Source: Beroe forskalii (taxonomy: Eukaryota; Ctenophora; Nuda; Beroida; Beroidae). Taken from it: 64,000 bases of DNA. Position numbers and translations under genes: made by a program. This document shows, piece by piece, positions 48,327-59,590 of the stretch. The stretch spans positions 54,681 to 118,680 of the forward strand of contig WFMF01000512.1 in NCBI GenBank assembly GCA_011033025.1, written 5' to 3'. Positions within the stretch are counted from its first letter, which is position 1. Every line of letters starts with the position of its first letter. The notes under the pieces were generated by a model. The model did no database searches. It saw only the letters and a program-made list of their open reading frames with translations, and had not been told where the DNA came from.

Positions 48327-49407
48327 CGGTAATCGCACTATATAGAGACAGCGCACTATATAGAGACACCATTTCTCTATAAAGTGCGCTGTCGCTATAT
48401 AGTGTTTTTTCGCACTATATAGAGACAGTAGGTCGACCATAATATGTTAATGTATGTTCGGAACAAAGTTCGAGTGAAAGCGCACTATATAGAGACACAT
48501 CCTCATTAAGCATACAAGCGTGTCTTTTGAGTGATCGCAGTAGCGGATCACATTGCATTGGTCCCACACAACATGCAGTCACAGTAACAGGTACTCATGT
48601 ACGCTGGTTCTCGGATAACTGCACTTGATCAGACCACACCATGTTGCGTAATTCGTTACGGCTAGTATATATAAGGGGGTTCATCCAGTATCCCATTCGC
48701 ACCATTTCTACTCTACAGAAAAGGTTCCATTACCTGCATACAGATGAACTAGGACACCTAGCTATTCCTCCCCTTGTTCCAACACCTCATCAGACGCAGC
48801 TCCGACACCTCCTCCGCTCCTACTGGAAGTGCACAGGCCGACCGTTCAAGACTCCTCACTCACATGATTTCCAGCTTCCCAAAACCATGCTGAACAACCC
48901 GGCATCATCGCTGTCCATCTTGCCAAGAAGACCCTGAAGAGGAAGGCTGCTGACACTGACCTCCCCTCTGGTCCTCACTAGCTCGAAAAAGTGTAGAATG
49001 GCATGGTCCTGAATGGTGTCCCGAAAGGCCAGTTCGAAGTCCACCACGATGGTTTTTAGGAGCTAAGTTCCTCAGGGCTCACGGGGAAGTCTCATGAGTC
49101 CCGGAATCCTAATGAGGTCACAAGCAGTATCTACCTACCGTATGTTACAGATCTGTAATCCTAGACCTAATGAGGTCAGCTAACAAGCAGTATCTACCGT
49201 ATGTTACACTGTTACAGATGTGTAATCCTAATAAGGTCAGGTATCATTCATGTTTATCAGTTGTTCATACAAGTCATAGGATTCTATTGTCTCTATAAAG
49301 TGCGTTGTCTCTATATAGTGTTTTTACGCACTATTTAGAGAATGTGAACTTTGGCTCCAAAACAGCTTGTCTCTATATAGTGCGCTGTCTCTATATAGTG
49401 CGGGAAT
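48327..49407. mobile_element. TIR transposon inserted in array A
   Basis: 1081 bp with inverted ends in which GCACTATATAGAGACA occurs twice in tandem at each terminus and again inside. Flanked by an exact 8-bp duplication GTTGTGTA (48319-48326, 49408-49415). Absent from the left arm. A direct duplication of about 75 bp lies at 49100-49235 (AAGCAGTATCTACC). Short open frames (98 codons at 48641) match nothing I recognise. Superfamily uncertain; the 8-bp duplication permits hAT or P-like. Confidence 0.82.
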
Positions 49408-49586
49408 CGTTGTGTAGTTGGGTGTGCTCTCTTATCACGCAGAGGTATGTTACTATGTAGTGTAGTTTGGTGTGCTCTCTTATCACGCAGAGGTATGTTA
49501 CTATGTAGTGTAGTTTGGTGTGCTCTCTTATCACGCAGAGGTATGTTACTATGTTGTGTAGTTTGGTGTGCTCTCTTATTATGTCT
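49408..49586. repeat. 48-bp minisatellite A, right arm, distal piece
   Basis: About 3.7 further units after the transposon, ending at the same TATTATGTCTGCTTAATAAT boundary as the left arm. Confidence 0.92.
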
Positions 49587-49866
49587 GCTTAATAATACAT
49601 TCTTAATTTTAGGACGTAATTATCACAGAGCAAAGTCATAGGTGCAGATAATATTTTTTTGCAGTTCCCGAGAAATTTCTAGCAGCTTGGTTTCATTGTA
49701 GCTCACTCGGCGGCGCTTCGCGCCACCTCGTTCGCAAAAGCTATTGGCAGATGAATAGGTCGGGCATTTTCTACAAGGCTGGGGTCTTGGGGCGCAGCCC
49801 CAAGAAGCCAGGGGTTCAAACATGAATAAATTGATTGGAACCATAATATCAACTACAAAACCACAG
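49587..49866. other. End of intron 3, right copy
   Basis: Contains the hairpins CGGCGC-TTC-GCGCC and TTGGGGC-GCA-GCCCCAA, mirrored in the left arm. Confidence 0.5.
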
Positions 49867-50010
49867 ACCCCAGAAATTCCTGAAGAACAAGATTTTTTAA
49901 TTTCTTGTGAAGATGAAGAAACAAACTGCACTTTGGACCATAAGGCTTGTCTTGAATGCTATGGCACTCGAACAAACTGCAGATTTGTCGATTTGATGCA
50001 GCATCCATGA
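49867..50010 (+). CDS. Probable last exon of right GT31 copy
   Basis: Follows AG in ACAAAACCACAG, in phase 0 as exon 3 requires, and encodes 47 residues (TPEIPEEQDFLISCEDEE, then CTLDHKACLECYG, ending CRFVDLMQHP) before TGA. Differences from the left arm are two silent changes and the left-arm nonsense codon. It is Cys-rich (5 Cys). The pyrimidine tract is poor and I do not recognise this as a known GT31 tail, so the call rests on frame, phase and position. An AATAAA lies about 660 bp downstream near 50674. Confidence 0.42.
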   Translation, partial: TPEIPEEQDFLISCEDEETNCTLDHKACLECYGTRTNCRFVDLMQHP

Positions 50011-50707
50011 AATTTGCTCTGCAATCTAAGAAATTTTGCAGTTTGCCCAGGCAATTTGCAGTTCCCGTCAGGACCTCCAGTCACCATATCTGCAGTGGTG
50101 AGCAAAGTGGGTAATAGATCACGCCGAGTCGCCTGCTTGATTGGATGAAACCTTATCCGTATCATGATATTTGCTGATATTCTCAGAAATTCGTTCCTTA
50201 CGGAATGCGCGACATGCTTTGTCGAGGATCAATAGGTAGATCGACATGTAGAATCAACAAAGTATCAACAAAGTGCTCTCTGTGGCTTAGCGGCTAGCAT
50301 TATGTCAGCTCGATATCACGTTCTATGTTTCGGCTGACGTAATTTCAATTGATAAGGGTGGATGCTTGATTACGCAATATTGTCTACTTGCTTGAATGAA
50401 ACCATATCCGTATCATGATATGGATTACAGATATTCTTAGAAATTCGTAGGAGCTTGTTCGTGTCCAGCTACGGAACGCGCCGCGTTCTTTGTCGAGGAT
50501 CAATAGGTACAACTCCTGTAAAATCATGACAATTTTGGGCTAGAACATCAACTGAATTTTGAGCTCGGACATCTACTTAATGGAACACGCGGCTTCTTGA
50601 TTTGTCTTCTATTGGCGCAGGAGTGATGCGCTGGCGCGCGCCGCGCACGCACACTTAGTGGCCACTAGCATGCAAATAAAAACAAGAATTGCGCCTGCGG
50701 GCTTAAT
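50011..50707. other. Outer flank of right arm
   Basis: Contains the internal duplication seen in the left arm (about 50146-50262 and 50397-50515, TTGTCGAGGATCAATAGGTA). AATAAA near 50674 is a candidate polyadenylation signal for the plus-strand gene. TTAA at 50703-50706 marks the arm edge. Confidence 0.55.
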
Positions 50708-50708
50708 C

Positions 50709-50960
50709 AGGGGGCTGGCAAGCCCCCCGCGGCGGTTTGCGAGCCCGAGGGCCCGAAGGGCCCGAGGGCGAGCATTGGACGGCGGTCCTAACAGTGCGAG
50801 GGCCGAAGGCCCGAGCCGCGAGCCCGAGGACCCGAAGGGTCCGAGGGCGAGCATTGGACGGCGGACCTAACAGTGCGAGGGCCGAAGGCCCGAGCGCGAG
50901 CCCGAGGACCCGAAGGGTCCGAGGGCGAGCATTGAACGGCGATCCTAACAGTAAACGAGC
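50709..50960. repeat. GC-rich 79-bp tandem repeat, about 3 copies
   Basis: GAGCATTG(G/A)AC recurs at 50770, 50849 and 50927. Units are full of small palindromes such as GGGCCC-GAA-GGGCCC. Open frames in several registers are artefacts of composition. Confidence 0.85.
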
Positions 50961-52055
50961 TACCGGACATCGGAAGTGAGTTTTGTTAACTTTGCTTGCC
51001 AGCCCCCAACTATATCTTTTCATGGATTGACCATATTTCACGTTAAAATTTGAGTAAGTTCCCGTTGCCAAAATTGCACCAGAATTTGAACATCGCATGT
51101 TTAGAGGTCAAAGGTGCAACTGTCAAAATTTCAGATCGATTGGATTAAAAATGGCCGAGTAATTACAACTTGAATATTGCCAAAATCGAGGGTGTTCTTG
51201 TTAAATAGGGTTACGACCATATATATGTACATAGTCAGGTCACTTAAGTCCGGAATGGGCTCATTATCTGCAAATATGGGTAGAAGTCTGAAAATTTGTA
51301 CAGAGCTTCCCAAAGGTATAAATAATCGAAAAAAGCAAGGAGCCCAAAAAAATTTGATGGGGAACATGCCCAAAGCCACGCCCTTTTGAAGCGGATCGCA
51401 TGCGCATGCTGAAAATATAGAGGTATATACATATAGAGAGATGACGCTTTAGTGCAAGAAGTATACCCTATTTAAACGGCCATATCTCGGGAACGGTAAA
51501 AGATACAGAGGCACAGAGCTCATCGACCCAGCGTTGGAAAGTAGAAGGATAGAACTTGCGAATAATGCCCTTAAAAACTTTTTTACGTCACGATAATGAC
51601 GTCATAATGACGTCACAAAACTAAGAATTTCATATGTCGATTTTCCCAAAAATAGGCGTTTTTTAACTCCATTTTTCGGTATGAAGCTTTCGAGATAGGA
51701 AAAAATGCTCCTCCTAGCGTAGAAAGGAAATTTAATGTACTTTTCAAAAATGTGGTTTAAAAGTTCTGAGCTCCCCAGCATCCTTGAGATATATGCAATT
51801 GTTTGAAACACTTTGACACGAAAAAAATCCCAAAATGGCAAAACTTGTGAAGCTAGTGGAGAGAGAACAGGACAACCCCAGAACTTCATCTTTGGATATG
51901 TTGTCGGTCATAGTCCCAATTGTGTTAATGAATGGGTCTCAGATAAGCTTAACTAATTTTATGACGTAATTGTGACGTCATCAGTAATGCTAGGTAACGC
52001 GAATTTTTGTCGCGCGATTTGACATAAATTTCAATATCTGGGCACAGAAAAGGGT
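50961..52055. other. No gene recognised
   Basis: Repeat-like text including TGACGTCA sites (about 51598-51616) and phrases shared with other elements in the window (ATGGCCGAGTAATTAC). Short open frames only. Confidence 0.4.
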
Positions 52056-52326
52056 GATATTTTTTTAAAACCAAAAGGATTTGGTTGTGATGGTCCGCGG
52101 CGGTTTTAAGGCGTTCTTTACTATGCGACCCATGATATGAGAAAGAACGCGACGGTTAAAACTGCCGCAACGGCACTTTTCGATGCATTAAAGTTACGTG
52201 AATGCTGCATATTGTGACGGTTACCTTAGTTTTAACCGTCGCGTTCTTTCTCATATCATGGGTTTTACAGTAAAGAACGCCTTAAAACCGCCGCGGACCA
52301 TCACAACCAAATCCTTTTTGGTTTTG
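52056..52326. mobile_element. Hairpin element with arms of about 100 bp
   Basis: AACCAAAAGGATTTGGTTGT at the left and its inverse at 52305-52326, with the arms matching through GGTCCGCGGCGGTTTTAAGG and AGAAAGAACGCGACGG around a short loop (about 52161-52226). MITE-like; no coding. Confidence 0.8.
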
Positions 52327-52429
52327 GGAAAATTCTTCAATTCTAGTTTGTGGGATGTTCCCGTATGCAGGCGCTTAATTTCCCTCCCCGGCGGTGCTCG
52401 ATGTAACCTTAGCATCATTCTACAACATG

Positions 52430-52890
52430 CTACCTACCTTGCTGTACAGTGTACAGCTACCTACCTTGCTGTACAGTGTACAGCTACCTACTGCTGCTGC
52501 TACCTACCCTGCTGTACGAACAGCTACCTACTGCTGTACAGTGTACAGCTACCTACCTGCTGTACAGTGTACCCAGCTACCTACCTGCTGTACAGCGTAC
52601 GGCTACCAACCTTGCTGGCACAGTGTACAGCTGCAGCTACCTACTGCTGTACACAGTGTACCGCTACCTGCTGTACAAGTCTACAACTTTACCTACCTGC
52701 TGTACAGTGTACAGCACCTACTACTGCTGTACAGCTACCTACCTTGCTGTACAGTGTACAGCTACCTACCTTACGCAGCGCAGTGTACAGCTGCCTGCCT
52801 TGCTGTACGGTGTGTGCTACTACCTTGCTGTACAGTGCAGTTTTCTACCTTGCTGTACAGTGTGCAGCTACCTACTTGCTGTACAGTTCT
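52430..52890. repeat. 27-bp degenerate minisatellite
   Basis: Unit CTACCTACCTTGCTGTACAG plus TGTACAG. GTACAGTGTAC is itself palindromic. Many indels; the 241-codon frame at 52198-52923 arises from it. Confidence 0.9.
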
Positions 52891-54321
52891 CACTACTTCA
52901 ATCTATTTCAAGATGGGCCGTGAACTTATGAGAAATCTGGGGTTTTTATGAAATTCTAGACGAAATAGGTATTTGACGTAGCTATAAGTAGGAAAAACAG
53001 TATGCAAAAGTTCAAATTAAAGACAGACGACCAAACTGTTGATTTGTGTTTTTTCATTTGTGTTTTTGTTTTTGTTTCCATTGTATTTCCCTAATTTCTT
53101 TTGGTATACTCGTTGAGACTGGTAGTCTTAGCCATAAGTGCGATTTCTCTTCTTCGAGACTTCAATTGTCAACTGAGTTCAATGCTTCTATGATGTCTAA
53201 GAGAATCAATCTGGTCCTTCGTTGTTTTGTTTCATTCCAAAGTTCCACGACCGCCCGTAGCATATTTTCTCAAGCTACTGTGGGTGCCCAATCGTCATTC
53301 ATGTTCAGGCACATCCATGGGAGACTACCAGTATAGTTTTCTGGCGTGTTATTGTAATTCTAAAATGTTTTCCGAATAATCTTCTGAATTAATTGGAAAA
53401 TACTACCAATTGACTTAGCTAGTCTATTGAAAAAGATAAGTAGGAAAATCTTGTGAATGTTTAGAATATCAACGCCATTGCAACCCCTGCATATCATTAT
53501 CAAGAAAATGCTGAAAAACGCTACAAATGCCCATTATAGTTAATCAATGAAATACTGCCATTGCGCCATCATGAGGAGTATCGGTACAGATTAATTCAGC
53601 AATGCTAATTGAAGATAAATTTGCAAAACTAGCCGGGAAAAAGGCTGCACCAGCATGTATATGTCCATGATCATCATAAGGAGTATTATGGATGACAGAG
53701 ATATTCATTAACCCATTAATCCAGTAGAGTGGAAGATTATTAAAGCGATAATTAATCTTAGCAAGCCGAAAAGAGGTACTGCACCAATGTGCCCATCGTT
53801 AAGACTATTCTTAAGTTAAGATATTAATAATTTCCATACTTTTTCAGGGCACCTAAAATGGTGATGATTTAAGTAAAAGATACTTTAAACGTGAAGCGAA
53901 CCGTGAGATATAGTGTTGTGTCGATGCGATAAAGAATTATGACTGATTATAAAAAGAAACAGCTAGTAAAAAATACGCTTATACGCCCGTTACGGGAGGA
54001 TTGTACTGGATTAAAAGAAATTAACTATCCTGAGTCTTATACGTGAGAATAGCTTTGGTTGTTCGGACGAGAAAAATGAGTAGATAAACGATTTTACAGC
54101 TTATTCCTAATAAGTAAGAAGAACTATTGTGAATTAATGCACCCGTCATGAAAATTTAATTAATATATTTTTATAGAAGATAGACAAACGATTCCTACAA
54201 ATGATACTTCGGCACCTAGTGTATGAAAAAATGCATACTCTAAATGAAGGAGAAAACTGGTATGTTAACAGGAAAGCAGGAAGTAGTTGATTCGTTGCTA
54301 CTCGTTGTACCTGTCATCTGA
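52891..54321. other. No gene recognised
   Basis: AT-rich. A minus-strand piece near 53165-53235 reads vaguely like a reverse-transcriptase motif but is too short to call. Confidence 0.4.
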
Positions 54322-56796
54322 ATTTAATACTTACCTTAATACTGACCTTAACACTGACCTTAATACTGAACTTAATACTGAACTTAATACTGACCATAAT
54401 ACTTACCTTAATACTGACCTTAATGCTGACCTTAATACTGACCTTAATGCTGACCTTAATACTTACATTAATACTGACCTTAATACTGAACTTAATACAG
54501 AACTTAATACTGCCCTTAATACTTACCTTAATACTGAACTTAATACAGAACTCAATACTGCCCTTAATACTTACCTTAATTTTGACCTTGGACACTGGAC
54601 CTTTAATACTAACCTTAATGCTGACCTTAATACTGACCTTAATACTGACCGTAATACTGACCTTAATACTGACCTTAATACTGAACTTAATACTGACCTT
54701 AATACTGACCTTAATACTGACCATAATACTGACCTTAATACTGACCTTAATACTGACCTTAATACTGAACTTAATACTGCCCTTAATACTTACCTTAATA
54801 CTGACCTTAACACTGACCTTAATACTAACCTTAATACTGACCTTAATACTGACCTTAATACTGACCTTAATACTGACCTTAATACTGACCTTAATACTGA
54901 ACTTAATACTGACCTTAATACTGACCTTACTTACCGAACCATAATACTGACCTTAACACTGACCTTAATACCAGACCTTTAATACTGACCTTAATACTGA
55001 CCGTAATACTGACCTTAATACTGACCTTAATACTGACCTTCATATTGAACTTAATACTGACCTCAATACTGACCTTAATACTGCCCTTAATACTGACCTT
55101 TATACTGACCTTAATACTGACCTTAATACTGACCTTAACACTGACCTTAATACTGAACTTAATATTGAACTTAATACTGACCTTACTTCACTGACCTTTA
55201 ATACTTACTGACATTAATACTGACCTTAACACTGACCTTAATACTGAAGTTAATACTGCCCTTAATACTTACCTTAATACTGAACTTAATACAGAACTTA
55301 ATACTGCCCTTAATACTGACCTTAATACTGACCTTAATACTGACCTTAACACTGACCTTAATACTGAACTTAATACTGAACTTAATACTGACCATAATAC
55401 TTACCTTAATACTGACCTTAATGCTGACCTTAATACTGACCTTAATACTGACCTTAATACTTACATTAATACTGACCTTAATACTGAACTTAATACAGAA
55501 CTTAATACTGCCCTTAATACTTACCTTAATACTGAACTTAATACAGAACTTAATACTGCCCTTAATACTTACCTTAATACTGACCTTAACACTGACCTTA
55601 ATACTAACCTTAATGCTGACCTTAATACTGACCTTAATACTGAACTTAATACTGACCTTAATACTGACCTTAATACTGACCTTAATACTGACCTTAATAC
55701 TGACCTTAATACTGACCTTAATACTGACCGTAATACTAACCTAATGCTGACCGTAATACTGACCTTAATACTGACCTTAATACTGACCTTAATACTGACC
55801 GTAATACTGACCTTAATACTGACCTTAATACTGACCTTAATACTGACCATAATACTGACCTTAATACTGACCTTAATACTGAACTTAATACTGACCTTAA
55901 TACTGACCTTAATACTGACCTTAATACTGACCTTAATACTGACCTTAATACTGACCTTAATACTGACCTTAATACTGACCTTAATACTGACCTTAATACT
56001 GACCTTAATACTGACCTTAATACTGACCTTAATACTGACCTTAATACTGACCTTAATACTGAACTTAATACTGACCTTAATACTGACCTTAATACTGACC
56101 TCAATACTGACCTTAATACTGACCTTAATACTGACCTTAATACTGACCTTAATACTGACCTTAATACTGACCTTAATACTGACCTTAATACTGACCTTAA
56201 TACTGAACTTAATAATGACCTTAATACTAACCTTAATGCTGACCTTAATACTGAACTTAATAATGACCGTAATACTGACCTTAATACTGACCTTAATACT
56301 GAACGTAATACTGACCTTAATACTGAACTTAATAATGACCTTAATACTGACCTTAATACTGAACTTAATACAGAACTTAATACTGCCCTTAATACTTACC
56401 TTAATACTGACCTTAACACTGACCTTAATACTGAAGTTAATACTGCCCTTAATACTTACCTTAATACTGAACTTAATACAGAACTTAATACTGACCTCAA
56501 TACTGACCTTAATACTGACCTTAATACTGACCTTAATACTGACCTTAATACTGACCTTAATACTGACCTTAATACTGACCTTAATACTGACCGTAATACT
56601 GACCTTAATACTGACCTTAATACTGAACTTAATAATGACCTTAATACTAACCTTAATGCTGACCTTAATACTGAACTTAATAATGACCGTAATACTGACC
56701 TTAATACTGACCTTAATACTGAACGTAATACTGACCTTAATACTGAACTTAATAATGACCTTAATAATGACCTTAATACTGACCTTAATACTGACC
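54322..56796. repeat. 12-bp minisatellite, Y copy 2 (about 200 copies)
   Basis: Same CTGACCTTAATA array as 30626-32424. Includes a higher-order duplication (for example, blocks around 54330-54560 and 55330-55600 share the same variant order). Confidence 0.95.
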
Positions 56797-58284
56797 GTGC
56801 TTCTTATTAATGTCCAGCCTTACATAGCCGGAATATTCCAATACTTCTTGAGCTCTTTATGTTAGTGTTGCGTAAAAACGTAAGTAGTATGTACATTGTA
56901 CATGCTGTGTGAAATATTTTACAAAGGAGCACGCCGCTCACAATCAGAGAATTCAAAACATGATTATCAACGCTTGAGCCGTTTTCTAATGTCTTGAAGA
57001 TTCTCAGCGCTTCTGATTGTATTTGCATATGTAAATATTAATACGCCGTACGGCTTACTTCTTTTATTTAATAACTTAATTTCGTTACTTCAACCTTGAT
57101 ATGAAATTTAGAGTGAAATTTCAAACACCACTTTAAGTTTAATTTGTATTGAAAGTGGTTGGACTTGAGAGTGTGAGTTACAAAACAAGTTGAAGTGATA
57201 TCAGCTGATTCAGAGTACCTGTGTACGCTATGTGAACGCCAGAGCAGTGCAGTTTGCCGCTTAGAAGAGAATAATTAGTAATTTCACGGTGTGCGCCTCG
57301 CTACCATGCCCCCTCCTGTGCTACTGAGGAATAGACGTCACCAACTCTCCATTATAAACCTTTGCAATGACGTCACCAACTCTCCATTATAAACCCTGGT
57401 AATGACGTCACCAACTCTCCATTATAAACCCTGGTAATGACGTCATCCACGAACTCCTGCGCAGGAATTAATTCCAACTAATTCCCCTGATCACGCCTCG
57501 TGTGATATTTCTGAAATTTAGCAAATTATCTGCCGCTTCACAGCAGTGCTGTTGTTTCTAGGAACCACAGTTCTAAGAGTGACGTCATTATCTTATCATT
57601 ACATGGTGTGTTAATGACATCATTATCACATCTTAACATGGTGCGTTGATGACGTCATTATCACATCTTAACATGGTGCGTTGATGACGTCATCATCATA
57701 GCTTAACATGGTGACTCATTGACGTGTACTTGCATGGGCGCTGTCATAGTGTCCTTAGCTGTAGGGCCTCTGCTCAGATTACACAAGTTATTCGCCACCA
57801 GTAGGCGCTGTGACGTCATGATACTCCATGTCCTAGTGTGTACTGGAGGTATTGCTAGTGTGTACTGGAGGTATTGTATTGCCAGTGTATAAGAGATTAG
57901 ATTCCATAAAGCAAGTGTAGACTTTGTCTCTTCCCTGCGTTTATTAAATCGTAATTCCTTGTTGTTAGCAGGTTGTGTGTTGTACATTGGTTATTGAACT
58001 CAATTATAAAACATGTACATTGTTCATTGATAGTGGTTGACATTGACTACTGATGTTTATTCTGGCGTTTACTGAGGTGGTATTGACGAGCTAATGAGCT
58101 ATTGTTCAGGAGTTCAATTAGCAATTGTTGGTGGCTGATTCATTCTTTTAGTGGCTCCAAATGTTCGTATAATTCATCAATTGTCGAATCATGAAAGGAA
58201 AGTGTAGCATGACCATTATTAATATTAGGTCAATGACCAGTCTCACTTCAGCCTATACAGTATACATGCACCCTTTATTTTATA
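56797..58284. repeat. Core of composite direct repeat Y, copy 2
   Basis: Same orientation as 32425-36220; lacks the PIF-like element, with the empty site at about 57261. It has an extra tandem copy or two of a 35-bp CACCAACTCTCCATTATAAA unit near 57345-57440. No exon recognised. Confidence 0.75.
57579..57709. repeat. 35-bp repeat with CRE-like sites, Y copy 2
   Basis: About 3.7 copies of the unit at 35457-35660, with perfect TGACGTCA in several. Confidence 0.88.
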
Positions 58285-59590
58285 GTTGCTGTAGGTGTAA
58301 CTATTGTATAACTATTGCTGTATAACTATTGCTGTATAACTATTGCTGTAGGTAAAACTATTGCTGTAGGTATAACTATTGCTGTAGGTATAACTATTGC
58401 CGTGGGTATAACTATTGCCGTGGGTATAACTATTGCTGTAGGTATAACTATTGCTATTGTATAACTATTGCTGTAGGTATAACTATTGCTGTAGGTATAA
58501 CTATTGCTGTAGGTATAACTATTGCTGTAGGTATAACTATTGCTGTAGGTATAACTATTGCTGTAGGTATAACTATTGCTGTAGGTATAACTATTGCTGT
58601 AGGTATAACTATTGCTGCAGCTATAACTATTGCTGTAGGTATAAATATTGCTGTAGGTATAACTATTGCTATTGTATAACTATTGCTGTAGGTATAACTA
58701 TTGCTATTGTATAACTATTGCTGTAGGTATAACTATTGCTGTGGGTATAACTATTGCTGTAGGTATAACTATTGCTGTAGGTATAACTATTGCTGTAGGT
58801 ATAACTATTGCTGTAGGTATAACTATTGCTGTAGGTATAACTATTGCTGTATTGCTGTAGGTATAACTATTGTATAAATATTGCTAGGTATAACTATTGC
58901 TATTGTATAACTATTGCTGTAGGTATAACTATTGCTGTAGGTATAACTATTGCTGTAGGTATAACTATTGGGTATAGGTATAACTATTAACTATTGCTGT
59001 AGGTATAACTATTCAAATGACACCAAAAGTTCTCAAATTTTCAAATTCAATTTCTAAACTTTCCATTCACAATATTTCGTTTTGCAATATTTGCAATTGT
59101 ATTTCTGCAATATGATATCGATATTTCCAAATTGACTGAGCACATGATTAAATGAGGCTCGTCTGAAACAAGTAGAACCACATTTCGTCTATTTCTAACG
59201 AATTTAACTACATGGATCACACCACATGTATGTGATTTATATTGCATGTCTGTATAACTATTGCTGTAGGTATAACTATTGTATAACTATTGGTGTAGGT
59301 ATAACTATTGCTGTAGGTATAACTATTGCTGTGGGTATAACTATTCAAATGATGACACCAAAAGTTCTCAAATTTTCAAATTCAATTTCTAAACTTTTCC
59401 ATTCACAATATTTCGTTTTGCAGTATTTGCAATTGTATTTCTGCAATATGATATCGATATTTCCAAATTGACTGAGCACATGATTAAATGAGGCTCGTCT
59501 GAAACAAGTAGAACCACATTTCGTTTATTTCTAACGAATTTAACTACATGGATCACACCACATGTATGTGATTTATATTGCATGTCTGTT
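58285..59590. repeat. 18-bp minisatellite and its tandem-duplicated flank, Y copy 2
   Basis: TGCTGTAGGTATAACTAT array at 58285-59010, then a unique flank of about 240 bp (59011-59243) starting ATTCAAATGA. A second short array (59244-59347) and a second copy of that flank (to about 59588) follow, so array plus flank were duplicated together. Confidence 0.9.

Larger units (their letters stand above)
38400..50707. repeat. Right arm of giant inverted repeat (plus-strand gene copy)
   Basis: Inverted counterpart of 1555-15382. Right-only features are the amplification of the 56-bp unit and the insertion at 48327-49407. TTAA stands at the outer edge (50703-50706) as at the left outer edge. Carries the plus-strand GT31 gene copy. 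Confidence 0.92.

Noticed and set aside
45562..48372. Frames of 200-346 codons in array A on both strands
   Set aside because: Repeat translations. Only the first 29 codons at 45624-45710 belong to a genuine exon.
48641..48937. 98-codon frame inside the right-arm transposon
   Set aside because: No transposase motif recognised; length is compatible with chance in GC-moderate sequence.
53165..53235. Minus-strand peptide resembling a reverse-transcriptase acidic motif (LLDIIEALNSVDN)
   Set aside because: Only about 25 residues, with a stop directly after and no neighbouring motifs.
55744..56865. 373-codon frame of LILT repeats, and KVSI repeats on the other strand
   Set aside because: Direct translation of the 12-bp array; the period is a multiple of three, so stops are avoided in several frames.
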